From Rhynchospora pubera (Eukaryota > Streptophyta > Magnoliopsida > Poales > Cyperaceae): DNA of 64,000 nucleotides. The notes beneath the pieces were generated by a model, which saw only the letters and a program-made list of their open reading frames with translations, searched no databases and was not told the DNA's origin. Of the stretch, positions 11,469 to 23,375 are shown in pieces. How positions within the stretch are numbered: the first letter of the stretch is position 1; each line of letters begins with the position of its first letter. The stretch is taken from the NCBI GenBank assembly GCA_028095005.1, contig CM051460.1, positions 282,946,238-283,010,237 on the forward strand, given 5' to 3'. Both the position numbers and the translations under genes were made by a program.

Positions 11469-13246
11469 CTAAGCATAAAAACGTCCTTTGCGGCGTTCAG
11501 GCTTCTCAGGCCATGTGACACCTACATCAACTTGACATGCAGTGCCTCTGATAGTCTTCACCACCCGCTCACCTAAAATAGCAGTAAATTCAAGCTTTTT
11601 TCCCTCGGCGATTGGCACACCTTCTGCACCAATTACACTGTTCTGCCAGATGTTCACATAAATGGTGAGATACGAATCAATTGGATGTACGGTCTTACTT
11701 CTGGCAAGAGGAAGTTGTAGAATGCTATCCTTGCAAGCGCCAACATTGATGCTTACTCCTTCATCCTTATCCCTGTTAAATAGGCAGCTCTCACCCTTTT
11801 CTTTAAGCCTTGAATTTTGGGCAGTTATCTGACCATAAACTGTCCCCGAGGAAAGCTGGCAGCCTACAAGTGTTACATCTACACAAGCCTCTATGCCACA
11901 TTTATAAACAGCATATCTCACTTCTATCCGTCCGAATTGACTGCGGACCGACGTGGTCAAGGGCATGTCATAGGACTCATCTAAAATACTGTTCCACATC
12001 AGTCCATTGTCACTGTCCCCGAACTGATCAGCACGAGCTTGATATCTAAATAGATGGGGACAAATATCTATAAAATTAGATGGCGTTATGACCACATCGG
12101 GGCCCCTAAGCTTGACAAAACCCTGAACCAATGAAACAAACAATTACAAGTTCATGTCAGTTTGGTTATCAATACAGCAGCTAGGATAGCATATATAATT
12201 TCGAAGAGTAAATTTGCATAAGATCAAGAGATAAACATACCAAATTGCACCAATTTTATTAGAATGAGAAAAACGATATACATTAATTGGAACTTCAACA
12301 GCTCGATCTTATCAACAAGGATTAAGTTAAAATGAATTAAACTGACAAAAATAAACCTCAGAATTAGTGTATAGGGGATCCCCGTATTTCCTGCTGAAGA
12401 TTAGATAGGGTGGGCATGCATTGATCAATATGCAGCCATACATCTGCTTCAATTCATGTTGCTTGTGATCGACGAATTTGACTGAGAAGACCTCCAAAAG
12501 GTTCATTGGCACTGTCCTGTGTATACCCTTAGGCTGCTGCTTCTCTTGCTTGTCCTCGAGCAAAGGTAATCTGCTAAGAATTCATACTAGGTTATGCACT
12601 AACTAATCAGAAGTTATTAGAAGGTGGCTGAGTTGGAATTATCTTCGAGAAAGTATATTTACATTCTTTCTCTTTTCAGTTCAAAACTTCAAATTGGTCA
12701 TAAATAGAAGGGCAGAAGCGGGATCAGTGATGCATGGAAGTAGAATAACCATTGATGGCTAGCTTAGTTAGACTTGACTATGGCATCCACTGGCTATGGA
12801 AGTAGAATAGCTGTCAGGATGCTTCATTTTTATAATTGTTATTATTTATTGTTTCTTTTTGTTTTTCAATTTTGAAAAGAAAAGGAATAGCTGGATTATT
12901 TTATTTATAGTACCTCCTGCAAGAAGACCACCCACATTAAACCTTAATTAATTTTATTTGATCATCATACAAAACAGGGACAGCAGTATTAGTATTACTA
13001 ATAAGTAATAACATCCAGCATCCATGAAAAGGGATAAACAAAAGCATAAGAGAACAAAGAATGAAAGAAAAGAAGAAGACTTGGAAAAGACCTGGTGTGT
13101 ACGTCAGTTTGGTCCTGAAGACGAGGCACTTTGGAGACCTCGTGAGCAGCTTCAGCCACACTGGGAGTGCGAGTGCTTGCTTGAGTAGGCTCAGGATCCG
13201 CTTCCCCCGCTAGCGCTAGGGTTTCCGGTTCCATCATGGAATCCAT
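11469..13246 (-). CDS. A1: DUF6598-like protein, 341 aa, three exons
   Basis: Proposed exons on the minus strand are 13246-13092, 12573-12357 and 12122-11469. All junctions are GT..AG and the phases join without a stop. Exon 1 encodes an acidic, low-complexity head (MDSMMEPETLALAGEADPEP). Exon 2 carries LEVFSVKFV, MYGC and FSRKYGDPLY. Exon 3 carries the long beta-rich part with QLPLARSKTVHPIDS and ends near VDVGVTWPE. The order EVFSV, YG, nuclear-encoded GP(D) start, LPL-R and V-V-W end matches the DUF6598 family of monocots, whose biochemical role is unknown. No signal peptide or membrane segment is seen. It is divergent with B1, whose ATG is 274 bp away. It is one of two fully open A genes. 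Confidence 0.82.
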
Positions 13247-13519
13247 ACGCCGCTAGAAAAGAGAGAGAGGTTCTTCCAAGCTTCGGTAAATAAAGAAGAG
13301 TACATCTACTGTAACTGTACATAACAATAACATTAGGCCCCAATTTCATTTTTATAAATTAAGTGGGCCCCAATCAATGACGGACCACGATTTGGGATGG
13401 CAATGAAATATACGAAAAAATACATATATTTTCTATTTTTTAGTTTACTCGATCCACCCAACAACACGACTAGGCATTCTCTCGAAGCGTTTAGGGCGGA
13501 GCGAAGCAACGCCATCGGC
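13247..13519. promoter_or_regulatory. Shared divergent promoter of A1 and B1
   Basis: 273 bp separate the two ATGs. A block at about 13333-13407 is conserved in pairs 1-4: GGCCC, an AT core TTTATAAATTAAG, TGGGCCCC, then TCAATGACGG and CCACGAT. GGCCCA/TGGGCC are site II-type elements bound by TCP factors in plant promoters and are common in bidirectional ones. No clear TATA box can be assigned to either direction. Confidence 0.65.
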
Positions 13520-14845
13520 ATGGAAGCACCCCAGTCGACGTACGTAGGCTTAGGCTAACTGGCTAAGGCTTCCCTTTAAAATAACTCATCCATACTTTTT
13601 TCTTTCGTGTATCTCTAATTTAGGCGTACTTTTTGCCCCTAGCAGATGTAGCAGGGGCAGGCGGGTGCGTGCTCGGATAGAGGTGTTTTCGGCCATGCTT
13701 GAGAACACAGATTTACCATCTGAGATATTGGGCTACAAAGACTTCTTTGGCGTCATTCTTCTCCACACCTGCAACCGCAATTTTGCCATATTTGATTCCA
13801 AGGTTTCAGAGCCCCCGCAAGTTAATCCAGAGGTAAAATTAAATATTGATTACAAATTGTACGGCATTGTCAACTATTGACTGATAACCATACTAAATTC
13901 AGCTTTGTACAATCCCATCGACAATGGAGAAAATGCAATACTACCTGTCCTCATTGGCAACTGAAAATGTTTTCTGGTTCAAGTGGTTGCTCTTTTTTAC
14001 TGCACAAACCTATCTTGGTCTCTTAAACATACACATTTTATTTGCTACTTGGCTCTTATATATATATTTGAGCAGAAATTAATTCATTGAAGCATTTTAA
14101 TTTTATCAAGAAATTTAGTGGAATCAGTCCAATTATCTCTACTTATTATTGATGCAAATTTCTTGCTCCTTGTTAATGCTTACAGGGCCATATCACTCTG
14201 ACTGGGCCGAACTATATGGATAAAGTACTCAGCATTCCTGTGGATGATGAAGTACTCATACTTCCTTGGTTTATTGATGTATACACATGCTGTATGGATC
14301 AAAGTGAGCATGTTCTGTGGAAATCTGATCAGAATGACATGGATCGAGTAATCTGCAAAACCATTAAGTGCATTCCTTGCATCAATTTGCATGTGAGTTT
14401 TGCAGTCTATAGTGAGCCAGTGGAGACACACGTGGATGTTTACTTTGTTGACCTTGACTCTGTTGAAGAAGATGCTCTTGTTCGGGTTCATGGGACAGTG
14501 AGTACATCACACAGTCTTCTTCCTACCGATTCTAAGGCTGAAAGTATTCTCTTCCACAAATTGAGTAGAGACTGTGTTAGTCTCAAACCTGGCATCTTTG
14601 TCCCTCTCACTCTATCAAGAAGGATAACCGTAATTCCACATCAATCAAACCTGCTTGTTCATGTGAATATACGAGTATGTGTTGGGCATGAGGCTGAATT
14701 TGACATTAAAGAGAAGGTAGAGTTCAATCCTAGTTCAGAATGTGCTGAAAAGTTCATTATTCTTCCTGACCATGGTAGGTTGTTAGTGAAGGCTGCTTGG
14801 GTGGAGTGTGAAGATCACCTTCTCAAGTATCAGTCTCATGCTTAA
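13520..14845 (+). CDS. B1: DUF6598-like protein, 288 aa, three exons
   Basis: Proposed exons are 13520-13539, 13646-13832 and 14186-14845. Exon 1 encodes only six and two-thirds codons (MEAPQS) and joins exon 2 in phase 2. An acceptor three bases earlier (13643) would also keep the frame. Exon 2 carries RARIEVFSAMLE, FGVILL and FAIFDSKV. Exon 3 begins GHITLTGPNY and carries TLSRRITVIP, VCVGHEAEFDIKEKVEF and LLVKAAWVEC. The layout parallels A1 exon by exon, so A and B are distant paralogues with conserved intron positions. Function unknown. About 700 bp downstream is also related to the DNA after B4. Confidence 0.82.
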
Positions 14846-15560
14846 TATTATTATCCATTGTTATTGTACTGTTTGTATGGTTGCACTACTAGACATTTGA
14901 TAATTTATGTTTATGCTTATATTGGTACTGATATAGCATGTTTGTCTAATCTATATATGTTGACTAGGGAAGTTGAATTTCATATTTTATTACTACAATT
15001 TTCATGACTATTTACCTGAACTAATTTCTTTTGGAGTAATACTTTCTAAATACCATGAAAAAATGGATATTAGTTGATATATCCGGAATTTATAAGGTAC
15101 AATCCAAGACTTTGCACAAAGGCTTAGTTAGAGTAGGTTAAAATTTGTGGAACTACCAATATTGTACTGGTAAAGTATTCATCATAGTTGGAAGGTACCG
15201 GGACGAGAAAAGGTTATCATGAACAAGGATGAACCCCATATTTTGAAAATGAAATAGATTTTCTGTTTTTTTACGTATACAGCCAGTTGGCTGGAATGAA
15301 AAGTTTGTTGCTCGGCAAGAATGATTATCAACAAATATAGTCCTATTTGTGAGAAAAAAGTACTTGATAGGGTGATTTTGACAAAACAAACTCTCTAGGC
15401 TTATATTGCGAAAGGACTTAAATGGAAAATTAAAAGGTAAGCTGCTTTTGAAAATGGACAAGAAAATTGGGAAAGTAACAACTGAAAAAGCTACAGAATT
15501 GGTTGTACAATTGAAAAAAAAAAATGAAAACAATAAAGAAAGCCATTGAAATTGGATTTG
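14846..15560. repeat. B1 downstream flank, duplicated after B4
   Basis: Related over about 700 bp to 39252-40030, for example TATTTTGAAAATGAAATAGA and GAAAAGGTTATCATGA. No protein is encoded. It shows that the unit duplicated between pairs 1 and 4 extended well past the B stop codon. Confidence 0.7.
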
Positions 15561-16740
15561 TATATAGCATGTGGTAAAGATTTTAACTATATTTATTTAT
15601 TTGTCTCATGCAGTTTGTATTTTCTGAGGGACTTTACATATGGTAGGACTTAAAGTGGTGCAGGTCAAGTAGAACTGATACAATACTTACAATTGCTTGG
15701 AGCGAACTCAAATATTTCTATACATCTGTTTGTGTTCTCTGAATCAAGGTAAATTGGTAGAACTTTTTTAAATTGTATTTCCTTCTTTGTTGTTTGGTTC
15801 AACTGATTATTGCTACTCTTTTGGATGCAGTAAGATTGAAAAGGAAGTTGTTCCTCTCCGAAATAATGAAGTGGTTAACAGGTATTGCTTTTTCCCTTTT
15901 TTTCTCAATTTGTGTCATTTAATATTTATTTAAAAGAATTGTTTCAAATTTGTCCCAGTACCTCTCAGAACCAAGCCTCTATTTTTCTGGCTTTGTGATG
16001 GTTCAGTTATGCCTTATATTGTTCACAAAATAAGTTAGTACCATTATGGGTCCTGTTCCTCTAGCCTTTCAAGTTGACATGCCTTGAAATATGGTTGGCT
16101 GTCCCTTCAAAGATGGAGGCGACAATGGGGACCGTGAAAACCATTCCCCGTCGTTGTGTTTGTTTAGTTTTAATTTTATTGCATATGTTGTTGTAGTTGA
16201 GACTTGAAAAACTTCAGCATTGAATTTTTCTATCTTTGCGTTATCGAATAAATTGTTGTAGAAGCAAACATCATTCTTTTATTTTATTTGAAAATTTTAA
16301 TCTGATCTCTCTGAAATTAAACTAATACGAGCCAAAGTTTCCAAGTAATAATGTACACCTTTTTGCAGTTGCTAAAAAACAACTAAGTTACACAATGATG
16401 CCTTTTCAAAGAAAGTGCATGCATACTTCAAAATGCAAAAATTCTCAGAATGATGTGATTATAATGAAAAGGATGGTGACTATCATATTTCTGCCATCTA
16501 TTTACAAATGAAATGCTTGTTAAACTAATAAATAACCGACAAATTTGCCACACATTGTGTGGGCGCATTTTCTAGTATTAAATAAAAGTAGGAACAATGC
16601 ACGGGTCAATGTGACAGGTAGACAGAACATGATAAACAAACAAAAGGTTTCATATTTCTCGTAATGAAGTCACCATGTTCTTTTAACTAAATTAAATTAT
16701 AATATGCATAATGGCATAGACACTGCCGGTTTCAGACGTC
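15561..16740. other. Intergenic with an orphan exon-like island and a Helitron-like terminus
   Basis: At about 15830-15882 an acceptor, a short open stretch reading KIEKEVVPLRNNEVVNR and a donor (CAGGTATT) look like one exon of an unidentified gene. At 16548-16576 a hairpin (CCACACATTGTGTGG) is followed nine bases later by CTAG and a T, the form of a Helitron 3' end. No complete gene is present. Confidence 0.4.
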
Positions 16741-17370
16741 TTAGGCCAAATAATGAGACCACGTTACACCAACATTAACCTGACATGCAGCGCCTCTGAA
16801 AGTCCTCACTTCATGGCCAGTCAACCTACCAACAGACTCAAATTTCTCATCCTGGATGATTTCATCATGTGGTGTGCCAGTGATGCTGCACCGCCAGATG
16901 TCCTCGTAAATGGTGAGAGAGGAATTAACTGGAACTGCAGTTTTAGATCTTGCAAGTGGAAGTTGTGCAATCCTATTCTCGCAAGGACTACTCTCGATGG
17001 AGATGCCTTCATTTTTATCAGTCTTAAACAGGACGGTCCTACCATCCTCACCAAGGTTCGAATTTTGCGCAGTTACCAATCCACCAACAGTAGTTGAGGT
17101 AAATTGGCAGTTTGAGAGTGTAACATCTACATGAGCCACTATGCCATGCATATAAGCAGCATATTTCACTTCTATCGGACCGAATTGGCTGTCGACCCTC
17201 CTGGACATGATAGTGTCGAAGTAGCAATAGAACATATGGTTCCACAGCAGTTTGTTGTCACTGCCCTCGAACTGATCAGCAGGAGCTTCATATCTAAATA
17301 GATAGGGATACATCTCTATGCTATCATTTGGCACTATGATGGTATCAGGACCCAGAAGCTTGATAAAACC
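16741..17370 (-). pseudogene. Orphan exon 3 of an A-type DUF6598-like gene
   Basis: A minus-strand open stretch of 210 codons starts at a normal exon 3 acceptor (TTTAG at 17371-17375) with GFIKLLGPDT. It keeps the family signatures QFGPIEVKYAAY, QLPLARSKTAVPVNS and VNVGVTW before the stop. The sequence to its right for about 90 bp looks like the intron 2 seen in other A genes, and then homology stops. No exon 1 or 2 could be found before the LINE fragment at 17780. It is therefore a truncated copy, though its frame has no lesion. It is as different from A1 and A2 as A5 is, so it was an old separate A gene. Confidence 0.75.
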
Positions 17371-17779
17371 CTAAAGCAAAACAATTGCATGTCCCAGTCA
17401 GTTTTATCATCAATACAGTACCTAACACGAAACATATAATTACTGCTTTGATTAGTTTGGCTATGTGTACTCACACTATTTTCAAATTGGAAGAACGAAC
17501 AGTTAAATTATTCCTCATACCATGGAGAACATACAAGGGTGAGCCTCAGATATGTTCAGCATATGAAAGATGATATGATAACTTATTTGTTTAATCTCAT
17601 TTTTTTTCCCTGTAAGTTCATGTAATCAATAATAACGGAGTGTGGAATTAATAAAATTTATAAAATTTTTTGCCAGTTGAGTTTTTAATAACAGAATATT
17701 ATGTACTTGTGCCTATAATGCGACCATAAGATCATAAAGCTACATGCTTTTTCTCTTTAAAATTATTTTTTTTCCGGTG

Positions 17780-18500
17780 AAACTGCTGAGGTCTCTTCCT
17801 AAGAGCTGAGATCGTGTGATTTTAGCTTCCTCCTTTCTTTCCACAATCCCAATTTTCTTCATGTCAGTGTTTAAGTTGCCAAAGTGGGTTGTAAATGCAA
17901 TTGACAGAATTAGACGTACTTTGTTTGGAGAGGTAATGGCTCAGGGAGTTCAGGGGTCAATCTATTAGCCTGGGATAGAGTTTGCTTGCCGAGTTACCAT
18001 GGCGGTTTTGGATTGCTGAATCTCAGTCTTCATAATGTTTCTCTGTTATTAGGATGGCTTTGGCGAATCTACAACTCACCTGACTCACAGTGCGCTTCTA
18101 ATACGCGATTGTTATATGGGAAAAGAAACGCCAACAGACCACCTTTCGCTTGGAACTTAAAAGGGATCTTCTTCTGGAGACAAATTTGGCCTTGAGATCT
18201 TTTTTTCTGCTCTCTCCGTCAGAAGAACAGAGGCGATAGGTGGGGCCAACACACTTTTTTGGTATGATAATTGGGGTGGCACAGCTCTGTCTCACTTCTA
18301 TAATTCTGTCAGAAATGCCCATCTCGCGCTCCACCTCATAGGAACATCTCTCTAATACATGCAATTCCTAGATGACATGAACTTATTCCTGCTCCATTAA
18401 CTTTATACAATCCTGTCCTTTTGATACTGCCCAGCATTTCACTAATGCAAGAACTAGGATGTCCACGAGGCTACTTTATTTATGAAAAAATTTTGTTAAG
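17780..18500 (+). mobile_element. LINE reverse transcriptase remnant (C-terminal part)
   Basis: Frames broken by stops read VILASSFLSTIPIFFMSVFK, then GVNLLAWDRVCLPSYHGGFG, LGWLWRIYNSP and a stretch like FFWRQIW. These are the thumb and connection motifs of plant L1-type non-LTR retrotransposons. No intact ORF, endonuclease or poly(A) tail is seen. A copy with the same boundaries on the A-gene side lies left of A4 (27553-28058 and 33957-34400), so the insertion predates that duplication. Confidence 0.75.
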
Positions 18501-18905
18501 TGCATTTATATCTGTTTTTTTCCCCTGTTATTGGTTTATGTAACTAGATAGTCAATAAATAAATAAATAAATAAATAAACAAAATACTGTGCATATACCT
18601 AGCTAGCACCTGCAACTTTATCCTGATAGCGAGAAAAAGAAAAATGCCAAGCCAAAGTCAAACACATTAAAAAGTCAACACTTTAGATTCTGACCAACAT
18701 CAGTATATAGAAAAATAACAGCCATGCACTTACACCAACATCATGTCAACCAAATTCAAACTTATAGTAAGATAACATAACATAGCATAAAACCATCACA
18801 ATCTCTTAACAAACTCCAGAGCATCATCAATTTTACAACGAGACAAAACACGATAACATGAGGTTCCTAGTGAGGTGACCACTGTAATTCTTAATTATAC
18901 TAAAC

Positions 18906-20667
18906 TTAACCATAAAAACGATTTCCAAGGCGGCATTGAGGCTTGTCAGGCCATGTGACAGATACATTAACTTGACATACAGCGCCTTCGATAATCTTCA
19001 TCTCTTGGTCACCTAAAATAGCAGTAAATTCAAGCTTCTTTTTATCAGCTATTGGTTGATTTTGTGTGCCAGTGGCACTACTTTGCCAGATGCTCACATA
19101 AATAGTGAGCGAAGAATCGATTGGATGTACAGTTTTGCATCTTGCAAGAGGAAGTTGTGCAATCCTGTCCTTGCAACCACAAATACTGATGCTGACTCCG
19201 TCACCCTTATCCCTTTTAAATAAGAAGCTAGTACCCTTTTCCCCAAGCTTAGAATTTTGCGCAGTTATCGATCCATGAACTGTTGCCGAGGAGAATTGGC
19301 AGTCAGTGAGTGTTACGTCTATGCAAGCCTCTATGCCATGCATATAAACAGCAAAGTTAACTTCTATTTCGCCGAATTGGGTTGGTACCCTCCTGGTCAA
19401 GAGCGTGTCAAAGATCTGTTGGAAATAGATGTCCCAGATAGGACCACCAGAATCAATTTCCTTGACCTGATTAGCACAAGCTTGATAGCTAAATAATTGG
19501 GGAACCATAAATGTAAAATCAGATGGCATTGTGGTTATATCAGGGCCCCTAAGCTTGACAGAACCCTGAAAGCAAGGAAACAAACAATTGCACGTAAGTG
19601 TCAGTTTTGGCATCAATAGAGTAGCTAGGTAGAATATATAAATTCCAAAGACTCGATATGCATAAGATCAAGATATAAACATAGCAAGATACAGAAATTC
19701 CATTAAAAATACACATATATATATAATAATAATATAATAAATAAATAAAATGAAAGAAAGATATATCTGCTATTTAACATCTCAATCTTATCCAACAAAA
19801 AGTAATTTAAGTTGACTAAAATTTACCTCATCATCAGTATATAGGGGATCCCCGTATTTCCTGCTGAAGATGACATATGGGGGGGATGCACTGAGCAATA
19901 GGCAGCCATACATATTTTCCAAGTCATCCTTCCTGAAATGAACAAATCTGACTGAGAAGACCTCCAAAAGTCTCTGTAGTATATGTATATGTATAACCTT
20001 AGGCTGGTTGTTCAGTTGCTTGTCCTCGAGCAAAGGTAATCTGCTAAGAATTTGTACTAGGTTATGCACTAAGTAATAAAAAAATTATTAGAAGCGGCTG
20101 ATTTAGAATTATAATATTATCTTTGAGAAAGTATATGTACATTCTCTCTCTTTTCACTAAAAATTGGTCATAAATAGAAGGGCAGAAGTGGGATCAGCGA
20201 TGCATGGAAGTAGAATAACCATCGATGGTTAGGTCAGTTAGAGTTGACTATGGCATCCAGTGGGTAAGCTGTGGGGATGCTTCATTTGTATCATTCTTAA
20301 TCTTATTATTTATTATTAATTTTTTATGTTCATTTGCGAAAAGAAAAGGTAATAGGCTAATAGCTGGGTTATTTACAAATACGACATCCTGTAACAAGAC
20401 TACCTACCCATAATAAACATCAATTTGACGACCATCATGAAAATTAGTAAATACATCCAGCATATCCATGAAAAGGGATAAGGACACAGCAAAGCTGATA
20501 GCTTTTTCTGAGTGATAACATATGAAACTGGGGACTGGCGGAGGAGGAAAGAGTAAAGAGTAAAGAAAAGACCTGGCGTGAACGTTGGAGACCTCGTTAG
20601 CAGCTTCAGTCACACTGCGACTGCTTGTCCCCGCTGGCGCTAGGGTTTCCGTTTCCATGGAATCCAT
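18906..20667 (-). CDS. A2: DUF6598-like protein, 323 aa, three exons
   Basis: Proposed minus-strand exons are 20667-20573, 20043-19827 and 19565-18906. Phases are 2 and 0, as in A1, and there is no internal stop. Exon 1 is shorter than in A1 because the segment encoding KVPRLQDQ is missing in frame. Exon 2 has LLEVFSVRFV, MYGCLLL and FSRKYGDPLYTDDE. Exon 3 begins GSVKLRGPDI and has QLPLARCKTVHPIDSS and VNVSVTWPDK. It is the closest intact relative of the broken A3 and A4. It is divergent with B2 across 264 bp. A role is not known; a soluble intracellular protein is likely because no targeting signal is seen. Confidence 0.82.
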
Positions 20668-20931
20668 ACGAGTATACGACGCTAGAAGAGAGAGAGAGAG
20701 AGAGGGAGAGAAGGTTTTCGAAGCTTATCCAAACCAAGTACATGTACGTTAGGCCCAATTTGATTTTATAAATTAAGTGGGCCCTAATCAATGAAGGGCC
20801 ACGATCGTCGATCTGGGATAGCAATCAAATAAATAAAAAATATTTTAGTTTTAGTTATACCCTCTCGAAGTCGAAGTCGAAGAAGACCGCGGCGCCGGCG
20901 CGTTTAGCGGTTTAGGGCGGAGCAATCCGCA
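20668..20931. promoter_or_regulatory. Shared divergent promoter of A2 and B2
   Basis: 264 bp between ATGs. The conserved block at about 20751-20826 has TTAGGCCCAATTTGATTTTA, AAGTGGGCCC, GGGCCACGAT and GGGATAGCAAT. A GA-rich run (GAGAGAGAGA) sits just upstream of A2, in its expected 5' UTR. Confidence 0.65.
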
Positions 20932-22203
20932 ATGGAAACCGGAGAAGCACCCGCACCCGCACCCCCACCACAGTCGTCCTCGTACGTCTCATAAATAACT
21001 CCATTCTTTTCTACTTTTCTATCTCATCATCTCATCTCATCTCATAAATTTACCATTTATTTATTATATAAACAGCCAGACACGTGCTCGGATACAGGTG
21101 TTTTCAGCCGTGCTTGAGAACAAAAAAAATCCGATATCTCTGACATCGGGTCACGAACGCTACTTTGGCGTTCTTCTACTCCGCAGCTTCAACCACAACT
21201 TTGCCATCTTTGATTCCAAGGTTTTAGAGTCTCCGCTAATTAATCGAGAGGTAAAAGTCAAACCTCCTCTGTTCCCTGTAATCTCTAACCCTAGCATTGA
21301 TTGGTTGATTACTAATTGCTCCCTGGCTCCCATACACGTTGTTTGTTCAAGCAGCAATTCAACTGGTTTACCAGAAACTATCTGAATGAATTATGAAGCG
21401 CTTTACAAACTCATTTTTAATCTAACCCTGACATTTCTCAAGTAATTTAGTTCAACCAGTCAGTCAGTCAGTCTGTCAAATTTTGTTTCAGCTTACTTAA
21501 TACTGATGTAGTGTAATGTAATTATCTTTTTTTCGGTTATTACTCATAGGGCCTTCTCACTCTAACTGATCCGAGTTATAAGGGTGATGTACTCAGCATT
21601 CCAGTGGAGGATGAAGTACTCATGCTTCCATGGCTTATCGATGTATATACAACTTATAATCACATCCCTAACAGTCAACAAGTTCTGTGGAAAGCTCATG
21701 ACGATGGCATGGATAAGCTCATCCGCAGAACCATCAAGTGCCTTTCTTACTACAATTTGCATGTGGCTTTTGTGGTTTATCATGACCCTGTGGAGACTCA
21801 TTTGGATGTTTATTTTGTTGGCCTTGACTCTGTTGAAGTAGGTGCTCTCCTTCGGGTTCGTGGGAAAGTAACAACATCAAATAGCCTTCTCCCTGCCGAC
21901 TCTAATTCTGAAAGTATTCTCTTCAACAAATCGAGCGGAGAGTGTGTCAGTCTCGAACCTGGCGAGTCTGTCCCTCTCCCTCTGTCAAGAAGGATGACAG
22001 TGCTTCCACGTCAATCCACCTTGTGTGTTCATGTCAACATACAAGTATGCGTTGGACATGAGGCTGAGTTCGACATCAAAAAGACCGTAGAGTTCGATCC
22101 GAGTTCAGACCGTGCTAAAGAGTTCATTATTCTTCCCAACCATGGTACTGGTACGTTGTTGGTGAAGGCTGCTTGGGTGGAGTGTGAAGATCACCTTGAG
22201 TAG
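20932..22203 (+). CDS. B2: DUF6598-like protein, 292 aa, three exons
   Basis: Proposed exons are 20932-20981, 21076-21250 and 21550-22203, with phases 2 and 0 and no stop. Exon 1 encodes METGEAPAPAPPPQSS, a proline-alanine head. Exon 2 has RARIQVFSAVLE, YFGVLLLRS and FAIFDSKVLE. Exon 3 starts GLLTLTDPSY and has LPLSRRMTVLPRQS, VCVGHEAEFDIKKTVEF and LLVKAAWVECEDHLE at the C terminus. Compared with B3 and B4 it has a small insertion (GTG) near the end. Family function unknown. Confidence 0.83.
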
Positions 22204-23375
22204 TTCTATCTTGCCTAATATTTATTAGTTATTTTAATATTTGCATGGTTGCAGTAGACCTCTAATGTTTGTGTGATGCTTATTTTGGTACTTATCTATA
22301 CTCTATGTCTGTCTAATTTAAATTTACTTAATTTTAATATCTAAAAGTGTGGCTTATTTTGTTTGAACAATGTTTACTGATATGCATATTTAGTTGTTAC
22401 ACATAGTGGACCATTACCCAGGACCAAGTAACTTTTGAAGGAAATACCTTGTAAATTGCTGGTCACATTCTGGAAATTTTTGGTTTAGCAGAAATCCATG
22501 AATTTGATGTACCGTTCGGGCTGTTAGTAGCCCCTTCAATCGCAAGCCAGAAAACTGAGATTAGTAATAGCAATCTTCCATCCAACCCTTGCCTTAGCCC
22601 CAGTAGTACATTTTATAGACATATTCTATTAGTAAGCTTTTGAGGCTTGTTATATGTCATGTTATCTACGCTAGAGCATATATACCTTTCGGCCGTTTGT
22701 TTTTGATTGCTATATCATAAAAGTAGAAATATAATTACATTACTACATTAATCCATATGATTCTCTTTAATAAGATTTGAGGTATTTAAAGTAAAGCGGA
22801 TTCTCAGAGAAAGAAGTTTTAACTCTGATGTAACTGCGACATTTACAGTTAATAGTCAGGCCCAAAAACAAGTAACAATTTTCGAATTACAATCAAATAA
22901 TTCAACAGAACTTTATTGTCCATACTCTGGATTAAGTATTAAAGTATTTAAATTTAAAGTTAAATAAAATATGTATGTGCATCTTAGGAAACATACATAT
23001 GTGATTTGTCCATACTCTCGATTAAGATTTCTTTTTTCTATCTTTTATTATTTTGAATGTCCGATGGGTAATTGCCAATGCCAAATATTTTTATTAAATA
23101 TGGATAATTTTTACAAAGTTTTAAGATTAAGATAATTTTTCTGACTACTTCGAAAGTCAAGAAAATATAAGTTCCTCATGGGGTTACAAGCCGAATTAAT
23201 AATCTATAACTATTTTATATACATTTTTTCTCTTTCCGCGGAGCACTGGAAATATAATCTGTTGCCCAAAATTCAAAATTGGAGCAATCAGTTATGGAAA
23301 TGAAGTCTATTATCAATATCAATATCAAAGGGACTGGTACAGTGGTATTTTGCTTAATTCTTAATTATACTACAT
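22204..23375. other. Intergenic between B2 and A3, nothing recognised
   Basis: AT-rich DNA with no open frame of note. The sequence around 22230-22400 resembles the DNA after B5 (51930-52110), for example GATATGCAT and TAGTTGTTACAC, so it belongs to the duplicated B downstream flank. The LINE remnant found left of A2 and A4 is absent here. Confidence 0.5.
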
